Positions 9,968 to 18,183 of a stretch of 64,000 nucleotides of DNA are shown piece by piece. The DNA is from Neoroseomonas lacus. GTDB taxonomy: Bacteria > Pseudomonadota > Alphaproteobacteria > Acetobacterales > Acetobacteraceae. Where the stretch lies: assembly GCF_014644535.1 (NCBI RefSeq), contig NZ_BMKW01000018.1, forward strand, positions 1 through 64,000, written 5' to 3'. The notes beneath the pieces were generated by a model. The model did not search any database and was not told the DNA's origin. It worked only from the letters and a program-made list of their open reading frames with translations. The position numbers and the translations under genes were made by a program. Numbering within the stretch: the stretch's first letter is position 1; every line of letters begins with the position of its first letter.

Positions 9968-10705
9968 CTACAGCCCCGCCTCGGCGAGAACTTGTTCGAC
10001 CGGCCCGTCCGCCAGGATCCGCCCGCCTTCCAGGCGAATCGCGCGGGTGCACCATTTCCGCACGACGCCCATATCGTGGGTGGCGATCATCAGGATCTCG
10101 GCACCTGTCACCAGGCGGGTCAGCCGTTCCTCGGCCTTCTTCATGAAATCCGCATCGCCGGCGAGGAACCATTCGTCCATCAGCAGGATGTCGGGCGTCA
10201 TCGCGGTGGCCATGGCGAAGGCGAGGCGGACATTCATGCCGGCGGAATAGCCGCGGATCGGCATGTCCAGGAAGTCGCCCAGCCCGGCGAAACCGGCGAC
10301 CTCCTCGGCCAGGGCGCGGCCCTGCGCCTCGGTCATGCCGCGGAACAGCGCGCGCAGGATGACGTTCTCGCGCCCGGTCAGCAGGGCGTCCATGCCGGCG
10401 GCGGGGTCGATCAGCGAACCGATCGCCCCTTCCACCCGCAGCCGGCCGGCGACCGGTTCGTAGACCCCGGCGATGGTGCGCAGCAGGGTGGTCTTGCCGG
10501 CGCCGTTGGGGCCAACCAAGGCGACGCGTTCGCCCCGGCCGATGGTGAAGGTCAGGTCGCGGAGGGCGGCGACGACGATGCGGTTGTCCTCGTCCTTCTT
10601 CAGCCGCAGGCCGGAGGAGGCGAGGATGCGCTGCTTCAGCGAGCGCGCATTGTGGTGATAGAGCGGGAACTCGATCGCAAGCTCCGCGGCTTCGATACCG
10701 GCCAT
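9968..10705 (-). CDS. Polysaccharide ABC exporter, ATP-binding subunit (KpsT/Wzt-like)
   Basis: A 245-residue ATPase of the polysaccharide-export subfamily. The Walker A motif is VGPNGAGKTTL near residue 60. The signature is the subfamily-specific GYSAGMNVRLAFA rather than LSGGQ, and Walker B is ILLMDEWFLAGD. The N-terminal ~40 residues (LYHHNARSLKQRIL) are also typical of KpsT/Wzt/TagH. It lacks the C-terminal carbohydrate-recognition domain of long Wzt proteins, which favours a KpsT-like role without an O-antigen cap check. It starts 5 bp after the permease stop. With that permease it would move undecaprenyl- or lipid-linked glycan across the inner membrane. Confidence 0.93.
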   Translation of the reverse strand: MAGIEAAELAIEFPLYHHNARSLKQRILASSGLRLKKDEDNRIVVAALRDLTFTIGRGERVALVGPNGAGKTTLLRTIAGVYEPVAGRLRVEGAIGSLIDPAAGMDALLTGRENVILRALFRGMTEAQGRALAEEVAGFAGLGDFLDMPIRGYSAGMNVRLAFAMATAMTPDILLMDEWFLAGDADFMKKAEERLTRLVTGAEILMIATHDMGVVRKWCTRAIRLEGGRILADGPVEQVLAEAGL

Positions 10706-10710
10706 GCTGA

Positions 10711-11544
10711 TCAGACCCAGAAGGCGATGCGTCCGCGGAACCGGACGAAGAAGGCCCAGGAGATCGCCGTCAGGATGGCGGTCCAGAAGAAGGCGGCGAT
10801 CCAGACCACGATGCCGCCGGTGGTGCCCATGATGGGCGCGCGGATCGCTTCCATGAGGGCGAAGACCGGGTTGATCGGCAGGTAGGGTTCCCACCAGCCG
10901 AGCATGTCGGGCTTCCAAATCACGGCCGAGACGAAGAAGGCCACCTGCATCAGCGAACCCACGATGGGCGGGATGTCGCGGAAGCGGGCGCAGATCATGC
11001 CGAGGAAGATGGAGGAGGCGAATCCGCACACCGCCATCAGCACGAAGCCCGGGATGGCGAGAAACGCCGTCCAGTGCGGCGCGACGCCGAAGATGTAGAA
11101 GATCACCGCGACGAGCGGCAGGTTGTGCGCTGCGATGATGGCATTGCGCATGACCACGCGCAGCGCGTGGACGGTGTAGGGCAGCGGCATCTGCCGGATC
11201 ACGCCTTCCGCCCCGGTCAGGCAGCCCGTGGCGTCCGTGATCGTCTGGTTGAGCGTGTTCCACACGATCAGGCTGACCGTCAGCCACGGCAGGTAGGCCG
11301 ACACGTCGATGCGGAACAGCTTGGCGTAGAGGAAGCCCATCGCGCCGAGCATGATCGCGGTGGACAGCGTCAGCCACAGTGGCCCGAGGATCGACCCGCG
11401 ATACCGGTGCGTAATGTCGCTGCGGGCTAGCGCCCAGGCGAGGCGCCAGCGGGCCAGGCCACCTTCCAGGTCCTCCAACGCAATTTCCCTGCGGCGCGGA
11501 TGGGCGGCGTCGAAGGCATGGACTGGGATGGTGGCATGCGACAT
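10711..11544 (-). CDS. Polysaccharide ABC exporter, permease subunit (KpsM/Wzm-like)
   Basis: A 277-residue ABC-2 type permease with about six membrane segments. The N-terminal cytoplasmic helix DITHRYRGSILGPLWLTLST is characteristic of KpsM/TagG/Wzm proteins. The hydrophobic stretches begin near residues 60, 115, 145, 185 and 245. It pairs with the ATPase just downstream, forming a two-subunit exporter for the glycan made by genes 1-9813. The exporter operon faces the glycosyltransferase at 8713-9813, convergent with it. An AGAAGG stretch upstream of the ATG at 11544 can serve as ribosome site. Confidence 0.93.
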   Translation of the reverse strand: MSHATIPVHAFDAAHPRRREIALEDLEGGLARWRLAWALARSDITHRYRGSILGPLWLTLSTAIMLGAMGFLYAKLFRIDVSAYLPWLTVSLIVWNTLNQTITDATGCLTGAEGVIRQMPLPYTVHALRVVMRNAIIAAHNLPLVAVIFYIFGVAPHWTAFLAIPGFVLMAVCGFASSIFLGMICARFRDIPPIVGSLMQVAFFVSAVIWKPDMLGWWEPYLPINPVFALMEAIRAPIMGTTGGIVVWIAAFFWTAILTAISWAFFVRFRGRIAFWV

Positions 11545-11625
11545 TTGCGCGGCCTTCTACACCGTGTCCCGCCGCGCAGGAAGGGCAGCCGGGCCGAAGG
11601 GGCGTGCCCTTTCGGCCGGTGCCGG

Positions 11626-12171
11626 TTACTTGCCGCCGCGCGCGTCGATCGGCCCGCCACCATAGGGCGCGCCATAGCCGGCATTGTAGCCGACCGGCCC
11701 GCCGGCCCCGGCGCGCGACAGCCGGACGCGGTCGGTCTGCGTCATGATCACCCGCTCGCCCACGGCGAGGTTGAGCTCGTTGGTCTGGATCACCGAGCGG
11801 GTCTGGCCATTGTCGTCGCGGATGATGAATTCCATGGCATTGCCGCTGGTGACGCCTTCCTCGATGGCGCCGCCAGCGAGGCCACCGGCCAGCGCGCCGA
11901 TCACCCCACCCACCGTGCGGGCGCGCCAGTCGCCGCCGATGGTGCTGCCGACCAGCCCGCCCGCGACGGCGCCCGCCCCGACGCCGACGCCCGAGCGGGT
12001 ACCCTGCACCGAAACCGGCCGCATGCCGACGATGGTGCCGGAAGAGACATAGCCCGAAGAGCCGAGCGCCCCGCGGCTCACCGACGAATTGCCTTCCGGT
12101 GCGCAGGCCCCGAGGCCGGCCCCGAGGGCGAGCAGGACGGCCAGCGGGGCGAGGCGGCGGAGTTCAAACAT
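11626..12171 (-). CDS. Glycine-zipper outer-membrane lipoprotein (SlyB/Pal-like 17 kDa antigen type)
   Basis: A 181-residue lipoprotein. The signal peptide ends in a lipobox with Cys23 (GLGAC). Residues ~60-110 hold a glycine-zipper repeat (GVGVGAGAVAGGLVGSTIGG, then GGVIGALAGGLAGGAIEEG) that forms a membrane-packing hairpin. A C-terminal beta-like domain follows (MEFIIRDDNGQTRSVIQTNE) and then a Gly/Tyr-rich tail. This layout matches SlyB and rickettsial 17 kDa antigens, which stabilise the outer membrane. The ATG at 12171 is preceded by GGAGA. It is divergent from the lytic transglycosylase gene; exact function unknown. Confidence 0.88.
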   Translation of the reverse strand: MFELRRLAPLAVLLALGAGLGACAPEGNSSVSRGALGSSGYVSSGTIVGMRPVSVQGTRSGVGVGAGAVAGGLVGSTIGGDWRARTVGGVIGALAGGLAGGAIEEGVTSGNAMEFIIRDDNGQTRSVIQTNELNLAVGERVIMTQTDRVRLSRAGAGGPVGYNAGYGAPYGGGPIDARGGK

Positions 12172-12478
12172 TCTACAACTCTCCAGGCTGTTGGCGGGCG
12201 GCACCGCCCCTATCATCACGCGAGTTGCCTCGCTCTGGCCACAGTAAGGTGATTGCGTCCAGCCCTGGGGCAGACGGCCAGGCTGGACACACCACATGCT
12301 GCGATGCGTCCACAATGCTTGACCGGGTGCCCGGCGCTGGCCTACGCAACGTTTCAGCGTATTGCACTTTGCACTCGAACGCCCGCGAGCGGGTGTGCCC
12401 GGAGGGGCCGGAGGGGGATTCCGGACCTTCACCACAACGGGCATGCCTCGTGATGCGGCGCTATGGAGACCAGGGGGA
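12172..12478. other. Divergent intergenic region (lipoprotein / lytic transglycosylase)
   Basis: A 307-bp gap between the divergently transcribed glycine-zipper lipoprotein and the SLT-SPOR lipoprotein. It should contain both promoters. Several short open frames cross it on both strands, but they lack ribosome sites and recognisable residues. I see no clear operator or RNA structure. Confidence 0.4.
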
Positions 12479-13825
12479 ATGACCGGACGCTTCAGGGACG
12501 GCACGAGAGCCGTCCTGGTCTGCGCGGTGCTATCGCTGCTCGCAGCCTGCGCCGAAACGGGGTCGCGCAGTGCGGCCAACAACGGGCCGTATTACAATCG
12601 TCCCGACAGCACGTCGCCGCCCGGCCCACCGGGCGACCCGTGGGGGCCATGGATTCGCGACGCATCGCGGCGCTTCGATGTGCCCGAGACCTGGATTCGC
12701 GAAGTCATGCGCCAGGAGAGCGGCGGGCGGTCCAACGCGACCAGCCCGGTCGGCGCCATGGGCCTGATGCAGGTGATGCCCGGCACCTACCGGGAATTGC
12801 AGGCGCGCTACAATCTCGGCCCCGACCCGTACCACCCGTATGACAGCATCCAGGCGGGTGCGGCCTATCTGCGGGAGATGTACGAGCTGTACGGCAGCCC
12901 AGCCTTCCTCGCGGCCTACAATGCCGGCCCGCGTCGCCTGGAGGATTACCTCTGGGGCGGTCGTGGCCTGCCGAATGAGACGCGCAACTATGTCGCCCGC
13001 ATCGGGCCGCGCATCCAAGGCACGCATCCGAGCCGCCGTGCGCCGGCCGAAGTCTATGCCGCTGCCGACATCGGCACGCACATCCCGGCCGGACCGCGCC
13101 CGATGACCAGCGGCACCGCCTTCGCCCTGCGTGAGCAGCGCCAGGCACCGGCCCCGGTCATGGTGGCCTCGGCCCCGCCGCCGCCGCCGACCGCCGCGCC
13201 GGTGCAGGTGGCGAGCCTCGCGCCCATGGCGCCGCCGCCACCGGCCCCCTCCTCCGCCCGGCCGGCCTACATGACCGGCGCCGAGAATCCGACCCTGACG
13301 CCGAGCGCCCGCGCCGCCCTGGCCGAGGCCGCGCGCCAGTCCGAGGTCGAGCGCAACCAGCCGCAGCAGGCCGAGGACCCGGCGCCGGCCTATACGCCGA
13401 CGGTTGTGGCCTCGGCCCTGGCCGCGCCGGAACGGCGCACGCCCGCCGCCTCGCCCTTCCGCGGCTTCGGCCTGGTGGGTTCTGCGCATGCCGGCACGCT
13501 GCCCGCCGCGCCGATGCCGGTGCCGCCGGTCCGCCAGGCGCTTGCCGTGCCGGTCCCCGCCGCGGCGCCGAGTGGTGGTGGCGGCAATGGCTGGGCCGTC
13601 CAGGTCGGCGCCTTCACCTCGGAGAACCTCGCGCGGTCCACCGCCAACCAGGCGCGCAACGTGGTCGCGTCGATGGGGTCGCGGACTTCGGTGACGCCGG
13701 TGCGTCAGGGGAGCTCGACCCTGTATCGGGCCCGGGTGACAGGGCTGAGCCGCTCCAGTGCCGAACAGGCCTGCTCGCGCCTGCGTGGCCGTGGCGATTG
13801 CACGGTGGTCGCGCCGGGCGCGTGA
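12479..13825 (+). CDS. Lipoprotein lytic transglycosylase with C-terminal SPOR domain
   Basis: A 448-residue predicted lipoprotein with lipobox Cys24 (LLAAC). Residues ~60-190 form an SLT (Slt70-like) lysozyme fold with the catalytic Glu80 in MRQESGG, then GLMQVMPGTY and FLAAYNAGP. The middle (~230-370) is a long Pro/Ala-rich linker. The C-terminus (~375-448) is a SPOR peptidoglycan-binding domain beginning WAVQVGAFTSENLARSTA. It would cleave glycan strands with formation of 1,6-anhydro-MurNAc at the outer-membrane periplasmic face. The SPOR domain suggests recruitment to denuded septal glycan. GGGGGA precedes the ATG at 12479. Confidence 0.93.
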   Translation: MTGRFRDGTRAVLVCAVLSLLAACAETGSRSAANNGPYYNRPDSTSPPGPPGDPWGPWIRDASRRFDVPETWIREVMRQESGGRSNATSPVGAMGLMQVMPGTYRELQARYNLGPDPYHPYDSIQAGAAYLREMYELYGSPAFLAAYNAGPRRLEDYLWGGRGLPNETRNYVARIGPRIQGTHPSRRAPAEVYAAADIGTHIPAGPRPMTSGTAFALREQRQAPAPVMVASAPPPPPTAAPVQVASLAPMAPPPPAPSSARPAYMTGAENPTLTPSARAALAEAARQSEVERNQPQQAEDPAPAYTPTVVASALAAPERRTPAASPFRGFGLVGSAHAGTLPAAPMPVPPVRQALAVPVPAAAPSGGGGNGWAVQVGAFTSENLARSTANQARNVVASMGSRTSVTPVRQGSSTLYRARVTGLSRSSAEQACSRLRGRGDCTVVAPGA

Positions 13826-13831
13826 GCTGAA

Positions 13832-13857
13832 CCGGGGCGCCCATCGGGGCGCCCCGG
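13832..13857 (+). terminator. Strong hairpin after the lytic transglycosylase gene
   Basis: A perfect 10-bp stem (CCGGGGCGCC at 13832-13841 pairing with 13848-13857) with a 6-nt loop, starting 7 bp after the stop codon. No long T-run follows (ATGTTTGCG), so it is only a candidate terminator or mRNA-stabilising hairpin. Confidence 0.55.
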
Positions 13858-13959
13858 ATGTTTGCGTCGCGATGATGAAGTTTCGCGCTGTCATGCCGCG
13901 GCGATAACCGCGCCCGGCACTTCCTGGCACATCGACCCTGCCAGTGCAGGAGAAGCGCG

Positions 13960-14202
13960 ATGGACGGGCTTGATATCGAGATCGAAGGTGACAGCGAGGC
14001 GGCGGTGGCGCTAGCCCTGCTGAAGATCGTGATGCGCGCGGAAGGCAAGGGTGAGGACGGCGCCGACGCCGACTGGATCCTGGCAACCTATCGGCGCTGC
14101 CTCGCTGCCGTGGTTGGTGCCTTCGAGTTCGACGAACAGGACCCCGAGGATTCCGACGAGGGCGAGGAAGACGAGGAAGCGGTGGGCGAAGCGGCCAACT
14201 GA
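13960..14202 (+). CDS. Small acidic protein of unknown function
   Basis: An 80-residue protein with a good AGGAGA ribosome site 8 bp before the ATG. It is strongly acidic: the last ~25 residues are nearly all Asp/Glu (DEQDPEDSDEGEEDEEA). The N-terminal half (residues ~10-50) looks like two amphipathic helices and contains one Cys. No signal peptide or membrane segment is seen. I do not recognise a family. High third-position GC supports that it is translated. It lies alone between a hairpin and the acyl-CoA synthetase gene. Confidence 0.6.
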   Translation: MDGLDIEIEGDSEAAVALALLKIVMRAEGKGEDGADADWILATYRRCLAAVVGAFEFDEQDPEDSDEGEEDEEAVGEAAN

Positions 14203-14336
14203 CCGGTCGGTCGGGACTGCGCCGCGCGGCGCATTCCCGACGCGGAGGTCTGCCCTGCTGCCGCGGCGTTGATGCCCCCTTGCTCGCGAGGGCCCGCGGC
14301 GGCACCCTCCGGCAATTGCCGGAGAGGAAAACGTCC

Positions 14337-16475
14337 ATGCCCGCCGAACGCGGTAACCCTGATATTGCGCCGCGCGGCACTGCGTTCGCTGCCCTCGATG
14401 CCATGATCCGTCCGCGTTCCGTCGCCGTCATCGGGGCATCGGACGACGCGACCCGGATTGGCGGGCGGCCGATCGCCTACATGATGGATCAGGGATTCGC
14501 CGGGACTATCCTGCCGGTGAATCCAAACCGACCGACCGTGCAAGGGCTGCCGGCCTTCGCCTCGGTCAATGCGCTGACCGCCGTGCCCGATGTCGCCATC
14601 GTCGCCGTGCCGGGCGAAGCGGCCGTACGGGCGGTCGCCGATCTCGGGGCCAAGGGCTGCCGCGCGGCCATCATCTTCACCGCCGGTTTCGCCGAGGTGG
14701 ATGAGGCGGGCGCGGCGATGCAGGAACGCCTGGTCGCGGCCGGGCGCCAGCACGGCATGCGCATCCTGGGGCCGAATTGCCTTGGCTTGTTCAACGCGGC
14801 GGTCGGCTTCTACCCGATGTTCTCGACATCCTTCGAGCAGGGCTGGCCGATCCGCGGCAATATCGGCATTGCCTCGCAATCGGGTGCCTATGGGACGCAT
14901 CTGTTCGCGACGTCGCGCGCGCGCGGGCTCGGCACGACGGTGTGTGTCACCACCGGCAATGAGGGCGACGTGTCGCTCGGCGAAGTGATCGGCTGGATGG
15001 CGCAAGCGCCGGAAGTCGAGGTGATTTGCGCCTATGCGGAGGGGATTCGCGAGAGCGAGCGGTTCATCGCCGCACTCGACCTGGCACGGCGCAACCGCAA
15101 GCCGGTGGTGATGATGAAGGTCGGGCGGTCGGAACTCGGCGGGCATGCGGCGAAGTCTCATACGGCGTCGATCGCCGGCGACGATGCGGTAACCGAGGCG
15201 GTGCTGCGCGAATTCGGCGTGGTGCGCGCGGGCACGACGGAACAGATGCTCGACATCGCCTATGCGGCGTCGCGGCGGATCTATCCGGCGAGGAACAGCC
15301 TCGGTGTCATCACCGTGAGCGGCGGGGCGGGGGTGTTGATCTCCGATGCCGCCGAGGCGATGGGCGTGCCGATGCCGGAAATGCCGGAAGCGGCGCAGGC
15401 GAAGCTGAAGGGGCTGATCTCCTTCTCGGCCCCGCGCAATCCGGTGGATTGCACCGCCCAGGCGGTGAACCAGACGGAGATGTTCGAGCATTTCCTCGAG
15501 ACCACGGCGGATGCCGGCGGCTATGCCTCGATGCTGGTGTTCCTGACCCAGACGGGCGGGTCCACCACCATGGCGCCGAAGCTGCGGCCGTATCTGAAGC
15601 AGGCGCGGGAGAAATTCCCCGATCGGCTGTGGGTGCTGTCGGTGATTGCTTCCGCCGACAAGGTGCGGGGGTATGAGGAAGACGGGTATCTCGTTTTCGA
15701 GGATCCGACGCGCGCGGTCGCGGCGATCGAGGCGATGGGGCGTTTCGGGGCGGCCTTCGCCGCGCCGCCGCCGGATGACATCGTGGTGCCGGAGGTGACG
15801 CTGCCGGCGACGACGCCGACCGAGGCGGAGGGCAAGCGCATCCTGGCCGCCGCCGGCGTCCCGGCGGTGCCGGAGAAGGCCTGCGCGTCGGTCGAGGAAG
15901 CCGTCGCGGCGGCCGAGTCCTTCGGCTTTCCGGTGGTGGCGAAAATCCTGTCGCCGGACATCCTGCATAAGAGCGAGATCGGCGGCGTGATCCTCGACCT
16001 CGCCTCGGCGGCGGCGGTGCGGGAGGCGCATGCGACGCTGCTGGCGCGCGCGGCCGAACGGGCGCCTGGCGCGCGCATCGAGGGCGTGCTGATCGCCCGG
16101 CAGATCAAGGGCGCGGTGGAGATGGCGCTCGGCGTCGCGAAGGACCCGGTGTTCGGGCCGGTGGCGATGGTCGGGCTCGGCGGCGTGTTCATCGAGATCT
16201 TGAAGGATGTGTCGTTCCGGCGCTGCCCGTTCGGCGATGTGGAAGCCGAGGCGATGATCCGCTCGTTGAAGGGCTTCCCGCTGCTCGATGGCGCGCGCGG
16301 GCGGCCGAAGGCGGATGTGGCGGCGCTGGCCTCGGCGCTGTCGGCGCTGTCGCGCTTCGCGGCGGGTGCCGGGGAGCGGCTTGCGTCGGTTGATGTGAAC
16401 CCGCTGCTGGTGCTGCCGGAAGGGCAGGGCGCCTTTGCCGCCGACGCGGTGATCGAGATCGAGGACACCCACTGA
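14337..16475 (+). CDS. ADP-forming acyl-CoA synthetase (acetate--CoA ligase family)
   Basis: A 712-residue single-chain NDP-forming acyl-CoA synthetase. Domains in order: CoA-binding Rossmann domain (SVAVIGASDD near residue 25), succinyl-CoA-ligase-like domain with the phospho-histidine motif SHTASIAGDD (His near 274), and a C-terminal ATP-grasp domain (residues ~490-700; KSEIGGVILDL, VAMVGLGGVFIEIL). It would form an acyl-CoA from a carboxylate plus ATP, giving ADP and phosphate. GAGAGGAAA precedes the ATG at 14337. Its last base pair region overlaps the MaoC start, and the operon context suggests activation of an organic acid for beta-oxidation-like breakdown. The acid is unknown. Confidence 0.92.
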   Translation: MPAERGNPDIAPRGTAFAALDAMIRPRSVAVIGASDDATRIGGRPIAYMMDQGFAGTILPVNPNRPTVQGLPAFASVNALTAVPDVAIVAVPGEAAVRAVADLGAKGCRAAIIFTAGFAEVDEAGAAMQERLVAAGRQHGMRILGPNCLGLFNAAVGFYPMFSTSFEQGWPIRGNIGIASQSGAYGTHLFATSRARGLGTTVCVTTGNEGDVSLGEVIGWMAQAPEVEVICAYAEGIRESERFIAALDLARRNRKPVVMMKVGRSELGGHAAKSHTASIAGDDAVTEAVLREFGVVRAGTTEQMLDIAYAASRRIYPARNSLGVITVSGGAGVLISDAAEAMGVPMPEMPEAAQAKLKGLISFSAPRNPVDCTAQAVNQTEMFEHFLETTADAGGYASMLVFLTQTGGSTTMAPKLRPYLKQAREKFPDRLWVLSVIASADKVRGYEEDGYLVFEDPTRAVAAIEAMGRFGAAFAAPPPDDIVVPEVTLPATTPTEAEGKRILAAAGVPAVPEKACASVEEAVAAAESFGFPVVAKILSPDILHKSEIGGVILDLASAAAVREAHATLLARAAERAPGARIEGVLIARQIKGAVEMALGVAKDPVFGPVAMVGLGGVFIEILKDVSFRRCPFGDVEAEAMIRSLKGFPLLDGARGRPKADVAALASALSALSRFAAGAGERLASVDVNPLLVLPEGQGAFAADAVIEIEDTH

Positions 16476-17341
16476 TGACCATCAATCACGACCATCTGCT
16501 GAACTACCCGATCCCGGAAATCCGCCAGACCATCCGTTGGCAGGATACGGCGCTGTACAATTTCTCGATCGGGCTCGGGCAGGACCCGATGGACCAGGCG
16601 CAACTCGACTTCCTGTACGAGCCGCGGCTGCGCGCGATGCCGTCCATGGCGGTGGTGCTGGGGTATCCGGGCTTCTGGATTCGCAACCCGGATACCGGCG
16701 TGGATTGGACGCAGGTGTTGCACGGCGAGCAGTCGATCATCCTGCACAAGCCGCTGCCGGCGGAAGGCGAGATCATCGGCCGCTCGCGCATCACCAGCAT
16801 CGTCGATCGCGGGCCGGGCAAGGGCGCGATGCTCTACAACGAACGTGTGGTGACGGATGCGAGGACGGGCGAGAAGCTCGCCACGCTGGAAGGCACCACC
16901 TTCGCGCGCGGCGATGGCGGCTTCGGCGGGCCGAGCGGGCCGATCAAGAAACCGCATGCGGAGCCGGATCGCGCGCCGGACCTGACGGTGGACCTGCCGA
17001 CGCGGCCGGAACAGGCAATCGTGTATCGGCTGAATGGCGACCACAATCCGCTGCATATCGACCCGGAGGTCGCCGCCAAGGCGGGGTTCAAGCAGCCGAT
17101 CCTGCATGGGTTGTGCACCTTCGGCGTGGTCTGCCACGCGCTGATGAAGTCGCTGTGCGGGTATGACCCGGCGCGGTTCGGGCGGATGGATCTGCGCTTC
17201 TCCTCGCCGGTGTATCCGGGCGAGACGATCCGCACGGAGATCTGGCACGAGGAAGGCGGGGCAGCCTTCCGCGCTCGCGTCATCGAGCGCGACAAGGTGG
17301 TGGTCAGCAACGGGCTGTTCCGCCACCCGGGCACTGCCTGA
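16475..17341 (+). CDS. MaoC-family enoyl-CoA hydratase (hydratase 2 type)
   Basis: A 288-residue double-hotdog protein. The C-terminal hotdog has the hydratase-2 signature YRLNGDHNPLHIDPEVA with the catalytic Asp/His pair, followed by ILHGLCTFG. The N-terminal hotdog (residues ~1-130) lacks these residues, as in eukaryotic-type hydratase 2. It adds water to a trans-2-enoyl-CoA with R-stereochemistry; mesaconyl- or itaconyl-type CoA esters are also possible for the family. The start overlaps the upstream stop by one base, and the next gene overlaps its own stop by one base, so translation is coupled. Confidence 0.9.
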   Translation: MTINHDHLLNYPIPEIRQTIRWQDTALYNFSIGLGQDPMDQAQLDFLYEPRLRAMPSMAVVLGYPGFWIRNPDTGVDWTQVLHGEQSIILHKPLPAEGEIIGRSRITSIVDRGPGKGAMLYNERVVTDARTGEKLATLEGTTFARGDGGFGGPSGPIKKPHAEPDRAPDLTVDLPTRPEQAIVYRLNGDHNPLHIDPEVAAKAGFKQPILHGLCTFGVVCHALMKSLCGYDPARFGRMDLRFSSPVYPGETIRTEIWHEEGGAAFRARVIERDKVVVSNGLFRHPGTA

Positions 17342-18183
17342 TGAGTGCCGCCTACGAAGCCTTCCGCGCGCTGCACCAGCGGCCGGGCGCCTTCATCATG
17401 CCCAATCCGTGGGACGGTGCCTCGGCGCTGCTGTTGAAGCGCGCGGGCTTCGAGGCGTTGGCGACCACGTCGCTCGGCATCGCCTTCGCGATGGGGCGGC
17501 CGGATGGCGCGGCGGAGATCAGCCGGGCGGAGGCGCTGGACAATGCGCGGCTCGTCATCCGGCTGACCGGGTTGCCGGTGAATGGTGACCTCGAGGACGG
17601 GTTCGGGCCGGCGCCGGAGGATTGCGTCGCGACCGTCGAGGCGGCGATCGAGGCCGGGCTTGCCGGGCTTGGCATCGAGGACACTACGGCGAATCCCGAC
17701 AAGCCGATCCATGACTTCGATGATGCCGTCGCGCGTATCCGGGCGGCGGCCAAGGCGGCGAAGGGCCGCATCCTGCTGACCGCGCGGACGGATAATTTCC
17801 TGCAGGGGCGGCCGGATCTGGATGACACGATTCGCCGTCTGACGGCCTTCGCCGAATGCGGGGCGGAGGCGCTGTACGCGCCGGGCCTGCCGGATATGGC
17901 GACGATCGAGGCGGTGGCGAAGGCGGTGGCGCCGGTACCGCTCAATGTGGTGTTCGGGCCGCGCGACGGGCCGGTGCCGTTGGCGCGGTTGGCGGCGGCG
18001 GGTGTGCGGCGTGTCAGCCTCGGCGGGGCGTTGTATCGTCACGCGATGGGCGCGCTGGTGCAGGCGGCCGAGCGATTGCAGGCGGGTGAGTTCGATTTCA
18101 TGGGCGGCGCGGTGACCAGCCGCGAGGTCACTGAACTGGTGACCGAGGCCCGCCATGGACAGGAAGGAATGCGGACGACGTGA
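17341..18183 (+). CDS. Isocitrate lyase/PEP mutase superfamily enzyme
   Basis: A 280-residue TIM-barrel protein of the PEP mutase/isocitrate lyase superfamily. Marks: MPNPWDGASALLLKRAGFEA near residue 20, VNGDLEDGFG (Mg-binding acidic cluster near residue 80), and TARTDNFL near residue 140. It lacks the KKCGH active-site cysteine loop of true isocitrate and methylisocitrate lyases, and is short. Family members cleave C-C bonds of 2-hydroxy diacids, decarboxylate oxaloacetate or work on phosphonopyruvate. In this operon a lyase step on a hydrated diacid is the likeliest use. Substrate not predictable. Confidence 0.85.
   Translation: MSAAYEAFRALHQRPGAFIMPNPWDGASALLLKRAGFEALATTSLGIAFAMGRPDGAAEISRAEALDNARLVIRLTGLPVNGDLEDGFGPAPEDCVATVEAAIEAGLAGLGIEDTTANPDKPIHDFDDAVARIRAAAKAAKGRILLTARTDNFLQGRPDLDDTIRRLTAFAECGAEALYAPGLPDMATIEAVAKAVAPVPLNVVFGPRDGPVPLARLAAAGVRRVSLGGALYRHAMGALVQAAERLQAGEFDFMGGAVTSREVTELVTEARHGQEGMRTT

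Noticed and set aside
14088-16472. A 794-codon antisense frame opposite the acyl-CoA synthetase
   Set aside because: Arg/His-rich, no ribosome site, no domain; the sense strand has all the motifs of the ADP-forming synthetase.
17341-18183. Calling this gene a classical isocitrate or methylisocitrate lyase
   Set aside because: It lacks the KKCGH loop and is too short; only the superfamily can be stated.
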